Shown piece after piece: positions 44,106 through 52,890 of a stretch of DNA of 64,000 nucleotides. Under the pieces are notes generated by a model, which saw nothing but the letters and a program-made list of their open reading frames with translations, was not told where the DNA came from and ran no database searches. The DNA comes from Oligoflexus sp. (lineage in GTDB: Bacteria; Bdellovibrionota_B; Oligoflexia; Oligoflexales; Oligoflexaceae), in NCBI GenBank assembly GCA_014378195.1, contig JACMOC010000083.1, positions 235,475 to 299,474 on the forward strand. The letters are read 5' to 3'. The translations under genes were made by a program, and so were the position numbers. Numbering within the stretch: the first letter of the stretch is position 1; each line of letters starts with the position of its first letter.

Positions 44106-46484
44106 TTAGATTGGGAACACGGCGGGTGTGATGACCACTCCCGGAATTTCCTCGATCTTATCATGGTCGAGTTTCAGGTCAAGAGCGTGGTCCAAAAGTT
44201 CTTCGACGGTCGACACACAGATGAACTGCATATCGTTTCGAACTTCTTCAGGCACGTCTTGCACGTCTTTTTTGTTTTTCTCTGACAAAATCACGGTGCG
44301 TATGCCGGCTCTATGGGCGGCCAATACTTTCTCTTTGATACCGCCAACCGCCGTAACACTACCACGCAAAGTAATTTCGCCTGTCATTGCCAATTTCGGG
44401 TTAACCGGGCGACCACTCAAAAGAGAAATCAACGCGGTTAACATGGTCACACCTGCAGACGGTCCATCTTTAGGGATGGCCCCCGCGGGAACGTGGACGT
44501 GAATATCGGTCTTATCAAAGTCAACGCCGGAGTTAAGGAGAGGCAGCATCGAACGCGCATGCGTCATCGCAATCTGCACGGACTCCTTCATCACATCGCC
44601 CATTTGCCCCGTGAGGGTGAGTTGGCCTTTGCCCTTCATGGACTTGGCTTCGATGAACAGGATGTCCCCGCCCATAGGCGTCCAGGCAAGGCCTGTCACG
44701 ACGCCGGGAGGCATATGAGCTTCCACAACTTCGGGCGTGAACCGTTCGTGTCCTAGCACAGGCTCAAGATCCTTGGAAGTAAGCGTAATGCTTCCTTCCG
44801 TCAACAGGATCCGCTCCGTACTGCCGCGAATCAAAGCTGCAAGTTTGCGTTTTAAATCACGAACACCGGCTTCGCGGGTGTAATGCGTGATCACGCGAAT
44901 CAATGCATCTTCAGCGAGAACTAGACGTTCCTTATCAATTCCATGTTCCTCTAACTGTTCGGGCCAGAGGTGCTGTTTGGCGATGTGAAGTTTCTCGGCT
45001 GTGGTGTAACCCGACAGTGAGATGACTTCCATACGATCGCGCAGTGGCGCTGGTATCGTGTCGAGACTATTGGCTGTGGCGATAAACATAACTTTGGACA
45101 AATCATAAGGGGCTTCCAGGAAGTGGTCGCGGAAATTATTGTTTTGTTCCGGATCCAGAACCTCGAGCAGAGCTGCAGCGGGATCGCCCGCATAGCCTTG
45201 AGACAATTTGTCGATCTCATCCAGCAAAAACACCGGATTATTGGATTTTAAGGTTTTCATTGCCTGGATAATACGGCCAGGTCGCGAGCCCAAGTAGGTG
45301 CGTCTATGGCCACGAATTTCGGCCTCGTCTTTTACGCCACCAAGTGATGCACGTACAAACTCACGCCCCATCGATTCCGCAATGCTCCGACCAAGGCTTG
45401 TTTTACCAACGCCGGGAGGTCCTACGAGGAGCAAAATGGAGCCTTTGAAGTTCTGTTTCAATTTCAGCACAGCGAGATGTTGAACAATACGATCCTTAAC
45501 CTTCTCGAGGCCATAGTGATGCTCATTGAGGATCTTTCGTGAGAGATCGAGGTCGATAGCGCCCTGGCCTTTACTGGCCCAAGGTAATGCCAGTAAGAGG
45601 TCGAGATAGTTTTGGATACCCGGAGCTTCGGGTGAATTGCGTTCCATCGTCGAAAAACGCTCGGCTTCGTCCAAGGCGATTTTTTGGATCTCCTCCGGCA
45701 TATCCTCATGTTCTTCGATACGTTTTTGATAGTTGTTCTTCTCGGCCGATCGTTCGCCCAGCTCTTCCTGGATGAGGCGCATCTGTTGACGCAAAACAGC
45801 GTCGCGGTTTTGTTTGCTAACCCGGCTCGAAACCTTGCGGCCGATTTCCGCACGCACTTCAAGGCTATGTTTCATGTCCTGCATAAGATCAAGCAGTTTC
45901 GCAAAACGTGCCTTGAGGGATGTTTCGCCCAGAAGTTCAATTTTGGTCGCTGTTTGGGCCTCCAGATGAGGTGCAATCAGGTTGATAAGGAGCTCGGGAT
46001 CATCGATAGCACGCAGCATCTCGGCGATCTGTTTTAGATTTCCAGGTATGAACGTGATGATCTCATCCACGAGGTCTTTGATCGCCTCTAGGTAAACGCC
46101 TTCCGTTCCGGAATCGAGGTCGTTTTTGTAGGCTATGAGCTCGCCTTGCACGAGAACGCGTGGTGCGTCCCATACAAGGTCGGTAATACGATGACGCTCA
46201 AGCCCACGAATCACGACTTGGACTTCTTTTTGGTTGTCGGCGTCGCCACGAACATGTTCGATTTCGGCAAGACAAGCGGTTTCATATATAGTGTTAAGGT
46301 TGATATTACTCGTCGCTTCTTTGAGAGTCACAACGTAAATCTGTTTGGTCCCTCTCGCTTTCATTTCACGTAACGCAGCGAGATTCTTCTCATCGCTGAT
46401 GGTGACTGGCGTCGCCGTTCCAGGAAACAAAATGAACTGGGAGGAGACGATTGCTGCATGCCACTGCGAGAATTTATCCGACAT
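44106..46484 (-). CDS. lon: ATP-dependent protease Lon
   Basis: Degrades misfolded and short-lived regulatory proteins in the cytoplasm. The 792 residues carry the N-terminal substrate domain (starting near FPGTATPVTI), the AAA+ module with Walker A GPPGVGKTS and Walker B FLLDEIDKL, and the protease domain with the catalytic Ser in PKDGPSAGVTM and Lys downstream. The N-terminal domain contains a typical KQNRDAVLRQQMRLIQEELGE coiled-coil. The ATG has AGAGG six bases upstream. A heat-shock-like promoter lies about 50 bases before it. Confidence 0.97.
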   Translation of the reverse strand: MSDKFSQWHAAIVSSQFILFPGTATPVTISDEKNLAALREMKARGTKQIYVVTLKEATSNINLNTIYETACLAEIEHVRGDADNQKEVQVVIRGLERHRITDLVWDAPRVLVQGELIAYKNDLDSGTEGVYLEAIKDLVDEIITFIPGNLKQIAEMLRAIDDPELLINLIAPHLEAQTATKIELLGETSLKARFAKLLDLMQDMKHSLEVRAEIGRKVSSRVSKQNRDAVLRQQMRLIQEELGERSAEKNNYQKRIEEHEDMPEEIQKIALDEAERFSTMERNSPEAPGIQNYLDLLLALPWASKGQGAIDLDLSRKILNEHHYGLEKVKDRIVQHLAVLKLKQNFKGSILLLVGPPGVGKTSLGRSIAESMGREFVRASLGGVKDEAEIRGHRRTYLGSRPGRIIQAMKTLKSNNPVFLLDEIDKLSQGYAGDPAAALLEVLDPEQNNNFRDHFLEAPYDLSKVMFIATANSLDTIPAPLRDRMEVISLSGYTTAEKLHIAKQHLWPEQLEEHGIDKERLVLAEDALIRVITHYTREAGVRDLKRKLAALIRGSTERILLTEGSITLTSKDLEPVLGHERFTPEVVEAHMPPGVVTGLAWTPMGGDILFIEAKSMKGKGQLTLTGQMGDVMKESVQIAMTHARSMLPLLNSGVDFDKTDIHVHVPAGAIPKDGPSAGVTMLTALISLLSGRPVNPKLAMTGEITLRGSVTAVGGIKEKVLAAHRAGIRTVILSEKNKKDVQDVPEEVRNDMQFICVSTVEELLDHALDLKLDHDKIEEIPGVVITPAVFPI

Positions 46485-46534
46485 AGTCTACCTCTGATGG
46501 AGGGGTATTTTGAGCACCCTAGCCTTACTCATTC

Positions 46535-46563
46535 AAGATGGGTTCGAATTGATGCTTGTCAAG
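46535..46563 (-). promoter_or_regulatory. candidate heat-shock (sigma-32-type) promoter of lon
   Basis: Read on the minus strand: CTTGACA, 14 bases, CCCATCTT. This agrees with the enterobacterial sigma-32 consensus (CTTGAAA, 11-16 bases, CCCCATNT) at all but about two positions. It lies 51 bases before the lon ATG, a plausible distance. Confidence 0.5.
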
Positions 46564-46610
46564 GAGCGGGCGAATACTTCTTGTTTGGGGAGGCTTTACG
46601 TGAGGATACG

Positions 46611-46625
46611 CTCTCATTATGAGAG
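46611..46625. promoter_or_regulatory. palindrome upstream of lon promoter
   Basis: CTCTCAT-T-ATGAGAG, seven-base arms around one base, about 48 bases upstream of the candidate -35. It could be a regulator site or simple chance; no known operator was matched. Confidence 0.3.
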
Positions 46626-46632
46626 AGGTATA

Positions 46633-46664
46633 AGCGCCCGGTGCACCGATTTCACAAGGGCGCT
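46633..46664 (-). other. hairpin after methyltransferase gene
   Basis: AGCGCCC and GGGCGCT arms, 18-base loop, 21 bases after the stop of the minus-strand methyltransferase gene. No T-run follows, so it is a weak terminator candidate ending that operon before lon. Confidence 0.4.
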
Positions 46665-46685
46665 ATGTGCATGTTGGGCAAGGCA

Positions 46686-47366
46686 TCATTTTTTAAAAAG
46701 CTTCTCGGCGAGTTCGAGATGTTTGCTGCTCTCAACGTCGTTTTTCTTTGTCGACATTCCAAAAAGATTGAGTTTAGCAGCGTCTTTATCGATGGGTTTT
46801 TGCGCTAAACATTGTACGACATGACGGTCGTTAACCAATCCCTCTTGATAAAACAGAATACGAAGACCACCGATGTTTTTTAGGATTTCATTGGAATGAA
46901 AATAAAAATTGCGGAAATCTTCGTCTTTGCCGATGGCTTCGTCCATTTCAGGCACACCAAAAGATTCGACGAGGAGAGTCCCTCCTTGTTTGAGAGCACT
47001 GATAATATTGGTGTAATATCGTGAGTTCGACGGTCGAAACTGAGTCATGACTATACTGTCATATTCCATTATACCGAAAAGATAAAGGTCGAGATCGGTG
47101 AGCTGAGCCTCGATAGCGACTCCGGTGTCTTTAGCCAATTGCCTGGCATGTTCGATCGCTGTTTTCGAAATATCGAAGCCTTTGACCTGGAAGCCTTTTT
47201 GCGCAAGGTAAACGGCATTTTGCCCTTCGCCCATGCCGATATCGAGCACGCGGCCTTTTTCAAGGCGTGGGAGCATCTGATGCAGAAAGCCGGTCGGGCC
47301 TTTGCCACTCGCAAACGGTTTCTGCGCGTAGAATTGATCCCAGTAAGTTTTTGCGTCGGTTGCCAT
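46686..47366 (-). CDS. class I SAM-dependent methyltransferase (TehB-like)
   Basis: A 226-residue soluble protein with motif I VLDIGMGEGQNAVYLAQKG and the acidic residue in KGFDISKTAI, as in TehB/UbiE-like small-molecule methyltransferases. The region after GGTLLVESFG is typical motif VI/VII. The C-terminal 35 residues are a charged helical tail. Substrate unknown. It lies 24 bases after the DUF1634 gene and completes the TauE/DUF1634/methyltransferase group. Confidence 0.85.
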   Translation of the reverse strand: MATDAKTYWDQFYAQKPFASGKGPTGFLHQMLPRLEKGRVLDIGMGEGQNAVYLAQKGFQVKGFDISKTAIEHARQLAKDTGVAIEAQLTDLDLYLFGIMEYDSIVMTQFRPSNSRYYTNIISALKQGGTLLVESFGVPEMDEAIGKDEDFRNFYFHSNEILKNIGGLRILFYQEGLVNDRHVVQCLAQKPIDKDAAKLNLFGMSTKKNDVESSKHLELAEKLFKK

Positions 47367-47390
47367 AGTGTATTCCGCGTGGGTGAGGGA

Positions 47391-47789
47391 TTAAATTTCT
47401 ATGCCTAAAAAGAAGCTTCCTAGCAAGGCAAAAAAGACAAAAAGTGCCATAGCGGCAAGGTAATGGTCTTTCTGTTTAATGAAGAGATAAGCCGTAAGGA
47501 GGACACGGGAGATTGGCAATGCGACGAGAACAGCAAGGCCTAAAATCGAGGAGAGCATCGCGTAGTCGTGTGCCCGCCACGCAGTGTCTATGGTCACCGA
47601 TAGATGCTCGGGGCGATAGACACGGAAGTTCTCCAACACATCGCCCGATTTGAGCCAGAGGCCAACCCAACCGATCGCCAGGAGCGTGCCGGACACAAAA
47701 ACGCCCCAACGCAAAAAGATGCTGATCGCCAGCTCGAGGCGAATCAGTTCTTTGTCTTTATCATTTTCGTGACTTTCAAGAGGAGTCAT
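47391..47789 (-). CDS. DUF1634 family membrane protein
   Basis: A 132-residue protein with three hydrophobic segments (FLRWGVFVSGTLLAIGWVGLW, YAMLSSILGLAVLVALPISR, YLAAMALFVFFALLGSFFLG), the usual layout of DUF1634. This family is commonly found beside TauE/SafE transporters and is likely an accessory subunit. The ATG overlaps the stop of the TauE gene by ATGA, so they are translationally coupled. An upstream in-frame start (47804) has no ribosome site. Confidence 0.85.
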   Translation of the reverse strand: MTPLESHENDKDKELIRLELAISIFLRWGVFVSGTLLAIGWVGLWLKSGDVLENFRVYRPEHLSVTIDTAWRAHDYAMLSSILGLAVLVALPISRVLLTAYLFIKQKDHYLAAMALFVFFALLGSFFLGIEI

Positions 47790-48601
47790 TGAACACCTTT
47801 CCAAATCATTTGGAGCGAAACGATAGCAAGCACGACCACAAATATCTGGCGAATCCGCGCAGCCGGAATCCTGCTCATAGATTTTGCGCCAAAATAAGAT
47901 CCGACGATGATGCCAAGGGCTACAGGCGAAGCGATTTCCGGTCTCACATCGCCGCGTATAAAATAGGCGCTTGCACTGGCGCTTGCAGTCACGCCGATCA
48001 TGAAATTCGATGTGGCGGATGAGACTTTAATCGGAAGTTTCATCGCCCCATCCATAGCCAGGACTTTGAAAATGCCGCTGCCGATCCCGAGGAGAGCGGA
48101 TAAAACACCCGCAAGCAGCATGACGAATAAACCGAAGGGGACGTTTGAGACCTTATAGTTCTGATAAACACCTTTATCGTCGGGATATCCGGAAGCAAGT
48201 CGCAGTTTGGTGGCCCATGGATGGTCGACCAGAGCGGGATGTTCTTCGCGCTTGCGCAGCATCATGACCGAAGAAAAAAGGAGGAAAACGGCGAAGAGCA
48301 CATACAAGGCTTTTGAACTGATGTGCGACGCGATGAGAAAACCACTGATTGCGCCCACAACAGTGCCTACTTCCAGGAAGACCGCAAGACGGAGATTGGT
48401 GAGTGAATCTTTGAGATAACTGGCTGCGGCGCCCGACGAAGTTGCGACAACCGATATCAAGCTCGCCGCGATAGCATAGCGAATATCCACGTGGTAAAGG
48501 AGGGTCAGAGCCGGGACCACTATGATGCCCCCGCCCAGGCCCAGCAGCGCCCCTAAAAAACCGGCGCCGATCGCAACGGCAAAGAGTAATAATTCATACA
48601 T
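47786..48601 (-). CDS. TSUP (TauE/SafE) family anion exporter
   Basis: A 271-residue membrane protein with seven to eight hydrophobic segments in two homologous halves; each half carries the family glycine-rich motif (GALLGLGGGIIVVPAL and GVLSALLGIGSGIFKV). The family moves sulfite, sulfoacetate, taurine-derived or other organic anions. With DUF1634 fused in expression, a sulfur-oxyanion exporter is likely but the substrate cannot be fixed. It is the first gene of the likely TauE/DUF1634/methyltransferase unit. Confidence 0.88.
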   Translation of the reverse strand: MYELLLFAVAIGAGFLGALLGLGGGIIVVPALTLLYHVDIRYAIAASLISVVATSSGAAASYLKDSLTNLRLAVFLEVGTVVGAISGFLIASHISSKALYVLFAVFLLFSSVMMLRKREEHPALVDHPWATKLRLASGYPDDKGVYQNYKVSNVPFGLFVMLLAGVLSALLGIGSGIFKVLAMDGAMKLPIKVSSATSNFMIGVTASASASAYFIRGDVRPEIASPVALGIIVGSYFGAKSMSRIPAARIRQIFVVVLAIVSLQMIWKGVQ

Positions 48602-48632
48602 GCACTTGGTCCCTTAATACGCGATGTGAGGG

Positions 48633-49133
48633 CTAGAAAAAGTAGCGCGCGCCAAGCGCAAGATCGATGATGAAAGCCGTATGGTCGACCAATATCAATG
48701 CGGGTGCCAATTCTATGAAAATCTGCAGCGGAATCTCCCGGAAGATATGCTGGATTCCCAGCGGGACGCGGGCCCCAATTTCGTGGCTGATCGCATCACG
48801 ATCCTGCCAGGCCAGGTAGCGAACACCGAGACCGTAGTAGACGTTGATTCCCACGCCATCGGCCTTGATCCAGTCTTTGCGGTTCCAGTGGTGGTCGATC
48901 GTGAGGTAAAGCGAATCGGTCGCCCATCCGATCGATGCCGCGACGTCTCGGTTATGTCCGTAGACATATTCACCCGTAAGTCCCGTGGGCCCCGCGACCA
49001 CTATTCCCAGTCCGAAGTTGCGTGTGGCGGCTGGGGACTTGATAACACATAGAAAAGACAAGATGAAGAGAGCGACAGGCGTTAGGAAACGAACCGATGT
49101 CATTCGAACAATAAAGCTGGGGTGCGTCGACAT
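48633..49133 (-). CDS. small outer-membrane beta-barrel (BAPKO/DUF3996-like)
   Basis: A 166-residue exported protein. The signal peptide includes VRFLTPVALFILSFLCVI and likely ends SPAA. The mature part starts FGLGIVVAGPTGLTGEYV and continues with SIGWATDSLYLTIDHHW, INVYYGLGVRY, ARVPLGIQHIF, LQIFIELAPALI and LALGARYFF, the strand pattern of the small BAPKO_0422-like barrels. The C-terminal Phe suits an outer-membrane protein. ATG 49133 has AGGA upstream; ATGs at 49169 and 49103 are alternatives. Function unknown. Confidence 0.75.
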   Translation of the reverse strand: MSTHPSFIVRMTSVRFLTPVALFILSFLCVIKSPAATRNFGLGIVVAGPTGLTGEYVYGHNRDVAASIGWATDSLYLTIDHHWNRKDWIKADGVGINVYYGLGVRYLAWQDRDAISHEIGARVPLGIQHIFREIPLQIFIELAPALILVDHTAFIIDLALGARYFF

Positions 49134-49149
49134 CAATCCTGACTCTTTC

Positions 49150-49689
49150 TTATCGTGCGCTATAAACATGAGGATCGAATTCGATCGGCCGACTGGCAGG
49201 GCTTAGTCCGTCCAAAAACTCGGATGTTTGGCCCAGTTGTATGCCTTTCGGCGTCAGTTTCATTTTGTCAAAAATCATCGTCCCCAAGGCAGGAATCAGC
49301 TGGCCGCCGCAGTCATGGCCTGCGACCTCGCGATTTTCGCCAACAGCCCAGGTGTTCAGACCGCAAAGCATAACTTGGTTAAAAGTCGCAGCGACGCGTC
49401 GATCCAAGACCTGAAGTTTGATCGATTCGTAGGCATAATCCAGGGTTTGGGTGCCGGACTCAACAAGGTAAGTCCCGATATAGGAAATGTCGTAAGCAGG
49501 AATTCTGCAATCGAGATCAGCGTAAACCGTTTGTACAGCTTCCAAAGTCTCCGGTTTAAACAGAAGATCTTTTGTTTCGGACAGGCTATCCATCGGCAGA
49601 CATTCGCTTCCGTAAAGTCCCCGAACTTCGGCAGCCAAAGGGCTGGCTATGAAAAAAACGGCGATGACGCAGCACTTCGAAGCTGGCAT
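49150..49689 (-). CDS. exported hypothetical protein
   Basis: A 179-residue protein with a signal peptide (MPASKCCVIAVFFIASPLAA). The mature part has four Cys (SECLPM, DLDCRIP, MLCGLN, HDCGGQ) that may form two disulfides. It reads as a compact, mostly beta domain with FNQVMLCGLNTWAVG. No family recognised. GGAGG seven bases before ATG 49689 decides the start. The gene for the small barrel follows 16 bases downstream. Confidence 0.72.
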   Translation of the reverse strand: MPASKCCVIAVFFIASPLAAEVRGLYGSECLPMDSLSETKDLLFKPETLEAVQTVYADLDCRIPAYDISYIGTYLVESGTQTLDYAYESIKLQVLDRRVAATFNQVMLCGLNTWAVGENREVAGHDCGGQLIPALGTMIFDKMKLTPKGIQLGQTSEFLDGLSPASRPIEFDPHVYSAR

Positions 49690-49782
49690 GCTTGATCCTC
49701 CACTTTCGACATATTCATCGCAAAAGTTAGCCCGGCAAGGCTTCGAGGTCAATGCAAAAAAATGCAAAAATCCGAGAGTAAA

Positions 49783-50427
49783 TCAGCAGCGAGTCTTCTC
49801 AGCGCGCTCTCTAATCGCAAGAAGTTTTGCAAACTGCCGCAGCATACTTTTTTCGCTTGTGACCCGCGCCGCATCCTCCAGACTCAACCAGCGTAAATCC
49901 TTGGATTCGCTGTTTTTAATGAGAGTCAAAGTATCGTCGAGTACACAGAGATAGCGTATATCGTAGTGAAAATGACCTGGCTCTTGCCCACGCGCCGGAA
50001 TTTCATGGATGTCGAGATCGAGAGGGGAGGGCGCCAGGTGGGCGAGATTAAGCACACTTTCCCAAGCAAAATGCGTGACCTCGTCGCGTCCTGATTCTTC
50101 CCGGGCTTCCCGCAAAGCAGCGCCAGCGATATCAGGGTTGCCATCAACGTGACCACCGAGCTGCAGCCATTTATTGAGTTTTGCGTGGAGCATGAGCAGT
50201 ACCCGGTCGAGGGATGGATTCACGACGAGGGCGGACCCAGTGATATGGCCTGCTTTGCACGTGCGCTCCAGGCCTTCCCCTCGAGGATACGTTTTTAAAA
50301 AAGCTTCGATATCATGAACGGTTTTGGCTTCGAATTCACGATCGAAGTGTGCATAAGGAATCAGACCTTCCGGCCAGACCAATCGGTAGGCATTGAGGCT
50401 CTCTTCGGGAGTCGGAAGTGGACTCAT
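49783..50427 (-). CDS. Nudix hydrolase
   Basis: A 214-residue cytoplasmic protein with a Nudix box GGHVDGNPDIAGAALREAREESG. The canonical pattern is G-x5-E-x7-R-E-U-x-E-E-x-G-U; the REAREESG part is intact but the first Glu is Pro here, which some long Nudix subfamilies also lack (Asp there). Substrate unknown: a nucleoside diphosphate derivative. ATG 50427 shares a base with the stop of the DUF3617 gene (TAATG), so it is coupled to it. Confidence 0.87.
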   Translation of the reverse strand: MSPLPTPEESLNAYRLVWPEGLIPYAHFDREFEAKTVHDIEAFLKTYPRGEGLERTCKAGHITGSALVVNPSLDRVLLMLHAKLNKWLQLGGHVDGNPDIAGAALREAREESGRDEVTHFAWESVLNLAHLAPSPLDLDIHEIPARGQEPGHFHYDIRYLCVLDDTLTLIKNSESKDLRWLSLEDAARVTSEKSMLRQFAKLLAIRERAEKTRC

Positions 50428-51035
50428 TATTTTGCGACCTTTTCGTTTTTCGTACACACAGCTTTTGCGTAAGTGTATTTTTGCTTCATTTTAAATTTTA
50501 GGCTGCCGCTGCTCATCGCTAAAACGCCTTCGAGCATTTTGCGCTGGGCCTCTGGAACCTTCGCAAGTTCTGCGGCAGGTGCTTTCAGACCCGTTGCTTT
50601 AGTGTCCTGGTCCAAGATATAGACCTTATCGCTTTCGCGCGTCATTGTAAGAGTTCCTTCGACCTTGGAGCCTACAGGCATAACGCCGCTTTTGCCTTTA
50701 GCCAATTCGGTCGCGGTGCAGTCGACGTGATATGATAATATCGAAGCATCCTGTTTCAGTTTGTCCAATTTGCAGTCGAGTTCGGTCTTTCTCATTTCGT
50801 CTTTCATGAGAGATTCCCAATCTTTTTTGCCGTCTTTTTCATCAACGCAAAAAGGTTTGGTTTTGATCGCGGAGGTTGCGGGCCCGAGAGACGATTCGAC
50901 AACTTCAACGCCCCATTCGCCCGGCTTCATCATCTGGAGGTCAGCCGCGGCCAAGGGCGCAGAAGACAGCGCAGCAAACATAAAAGCAGCGAATGAGAGA
51001 GATTTGCGAGGAAACGCTTTGGAAACACTTTGCAT
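50427..51035 (-). CDS. DUF3617 family exported protein
   Basis: A 202-residue protein with signal peptide (MQSVSKAFPRKSLSFAAFMF, AALSSAPLAAA). The mature part starts MMKPGEWGVEVVES, the DUF3617 signature, and has conserved Cys (PFCVDE, DCKLD, VDCTAT, AVCTKN). Function unknown; the family is periplasmic and common in proteobacteria. ATG 51035 has AAGGA seven bases upstream; ATGs at 51041 and 51050 are also in frame. It is coupled to the Nudix gene that follows. Confidence 0.83.
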   Translation of the reverse strand: MQSVSKAFPRKSLSFAAFMFAALSSAPLAAADLQMMKPGEWGVEVVESSLGPATSAIKTKPFCVDEKDGKKDWESLMKDEMRKTELDCKLDKLKQDASILSYHVDCTATELAKGKSGVMPVGSKVEGTLTMTRESDKVYILDQDTKATGLKAPAAELAKVPEAQRKMLEGVLAMSSGSLKFKMKQKYTYAKAVCTKNEKVAK

Positions 51036-51185
51036 CGACATATCCTTCATGCATCGGGGTTATGCGGACCTTAACATCAATTTTCCAGTCGGGCATCCGT
51101 GAAAAGTATGGGTCTGACCGTCTTTATGGCCTAAAATATCATACAAACTGTGTGTCATGGCTTAGCCTGATCCTGAGGGGGATTT

Positions 51186-52616
51186 ATGTCGGAGGTTAAG
51201 CGTCAGTTTGAGCGATTAGCGTTGTTTGAAAAAGACGTCCCGCCCGTGCGTGTTCAAGGCTGCGGTGATGACTTTTATGCTCAGCTTTACGACATTTCAC
51301 CAGTAGGCGCGGGGCTTTTTATTCCCGAAAAAGAGTGGCGCAAGAAGGATCTCCCGGAGCGTGGCCAAAGGCTCTCTCTTCATGTACGACTCAATAAAGA
51401 AGAAAGTTTTGTCGTAACGGCTCTCGTCTGTCACGTTGCCGAAATAGAGAAGCGTCAGAAAAAAGGTTTTCAGATCGGTCTGACGTTTGTAACCCGCAAA
51501 AATACGGGCCCAGACCGTGACGAAAACATGGTATTGCTCACGCAGGTTTTCAGACCCCTGGCCTTTGCTGAAGATCCTCTTCTGTTTCAAGAGTATCTGC
51601 ATTTTCAGATCGAGGGTTATTCACCGGTCGAGGTTATCCTGCGGACTTCGAAGTCGAACCGTTCTCTCATTCCGGGGCAGACTTTGAGTCTGAATTGCCT
51701 CCTGCCGAATAATCAGCAGAATCAGTGTAGGGTCCGTATTGTAAAGGTTGATAACCACGGCGACGACGAGGGGAGTTATCAGATACGGGGTCGATGGTTG
51801 AGTCCTACGGATGCCTTTCGGGAAGCGCTGGCCGAGTTTCTCCTGATAGCAAAACCGGGGATGAGTATTACCGAGATGAAAAAAATGGGTTGGTCGGTTA
51901 CGCATATGCAGCGGGCTATCCGATTTCGTTATGCAGGTACCACTAAGGACATGCAGGCCATTTTAGAATTACGCCTTGCAGCTTCGCAGCAGGAAGGCTT
52001 TTGGGCCGGAATGCGCGATCCGAGTGTGATGCTGGATGCGTTTGATGCGTATGCCCGCAAAATTATATGTATCGTCGGGTCGAAGACGGTAGCATCCGCA
52101 CGGCTCGTGTTCAACGATGGGCAACGCAGCAAAAGCGAGCACGCAAGTTACGGCGCCAAGATCCCGGCCTGGCTGTGGAATGAAGGCTTTCTAGAAGCTT
52201 CGCAGCTGTGTACGCATCCCGATTATCGTGGGGCCGATGTGTTTCATTTCCTCCTCCAGCATCTTACCCGCATCACCGCGATTTCTGAGGCCAAACACCT
52301 GGTCATCCATGCTACAGAAGCATTGATTCCTGTCTATCAGCGGCTTGGTGCAAAAAACCTCAAAGCCAAGGTGGAAGTCCCCTCCATGCCGGGAACTGTC
52401 CTCTACCTTATGAGTTTTGATTGCTCATCAGGTGCTATGGCTCTCGGCGGGAACCCCCTAACATATAACGTTGCGTTCAAAAAAATGACAGAATTCACGG
52501 CACAACAGGGCCTGCTTAATATCGCGCCACACCATGAGATCTATCGCCGGACCATAGGAATGATCGAACCCCTCGCGCAGCATATGGAGCGGCGGAAACG
52601 AAAAGCAAAAAAGTAG
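51186..52616 (+). CDS. PilZ-domain and GNAT-like fusion protein
   Basis: A 476-residue cytoplasmic protein. The N-terminal 120 residues resemble PilZ (YDISPVGAGLFIP, with charged KRQFER before it), and a second, weaker PilZ-like module may follow (about 135-225). The C-terminal 200 residues look like a GNAT or N-acyl-amino-acid-synthase domain (MQAILELRLAASQQEGF, ICIVGSKTVASARLVFND, LCTHPDYRGADVFHFLLQHL, YQRLGAKNL). PilZ domains bind c-di-GMP, so the acyl transfer may be second-messenger controlled. ATG 51186 has GAGGGGG upstream. Confidence 0.72.
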   Translation: MSEVKRQFERLALFEKDVPPVRVQGCGDDFYAQLYDISPVGAGLFIPEKEWRKKDLPERGQRLSLHVRLNKEESFVVTALVCHVAEIEKRQKKGFQIGLTFVTRKNTGPDRDENMVLLTQVFRPLAFAEDPLLFQEYLHFQIEGYSPVEVILRTSKSNRSLIPGQTLSLNCLLPNNQQNQCRVRIVKVDNHGDDEGSYQIRGRWLSPTDAFREALAEFLLIAKPGMSITEMKKMGWSVTHMQRAIRFRYAGTTKDMQAILELRLAASQQEGFWAGMRDPSVMLDAFDAYARKIICIVGSKTVASARLVFNDGQRSKSEHASYGAKIPAWLWNEGFLEASQLCTHPDYRGADVFHFLLQHLTRITAISEAKHLVIHATEALIPVYQRLGAKNLKAKVEVPSMPGTVLYLMSFDCSSGAMALGGNPLTYNVAFKKMTEFTAQQGLLNIAPHHEIYRRTIGMIEPLAQHMERRKRKAKK

Positions 52617-52628
52617 TCCTACCAAAGA

Positions 52629-52663
52629 GTAGGAAAGCAGACGGAATTCCTTGACTTTCCTAC
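52629..52663. repeat. inverted repeat after PilZ-GNAT gene
   Basis: GTAGGAAAG - 17 bases - CTTTCCTAC, with the palindrome GGAATTCC inside the loop. A second partner (CCTAC at 52618-52622) could pair with the left arm instead, so two alternative hairpins are possible. Confidence 0.4.
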
Positions 52664-52759
52664 CAGAGTGGATGAAACGAGACAGTTTTAGAATATGCCT
52701 GTGCGCCCACCAAACGAACTATAGACACTAAGTTCACCCAATCTCACAGTCATAAATGG

Positions 52760-52800
52760 CTGAAACTTTCCGCGCGGGAAAGTTTCAGACCCATTTTTTT
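52760..52800 (+). terminator. intrinsic terminator downstream of PilZ-GNAT gene
   Basis: CTGAAACTTTCC - five bases - GGAAAGTTTCAG, a 12-base-pair stem, followed by ACCCATTTTTTT. It lies about 145 bases after the gene and just before the TerB-like gene's promoter region. Confidence 0.85.
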
Positions 52801-52890
52801 GCCATTTTTTTATAATTTCGCCGGATTCATGAGGTAGACTGAACAGCGTTCATGTGTTAGCGATAGATTACTTTAATGAGGGAAACAGTT

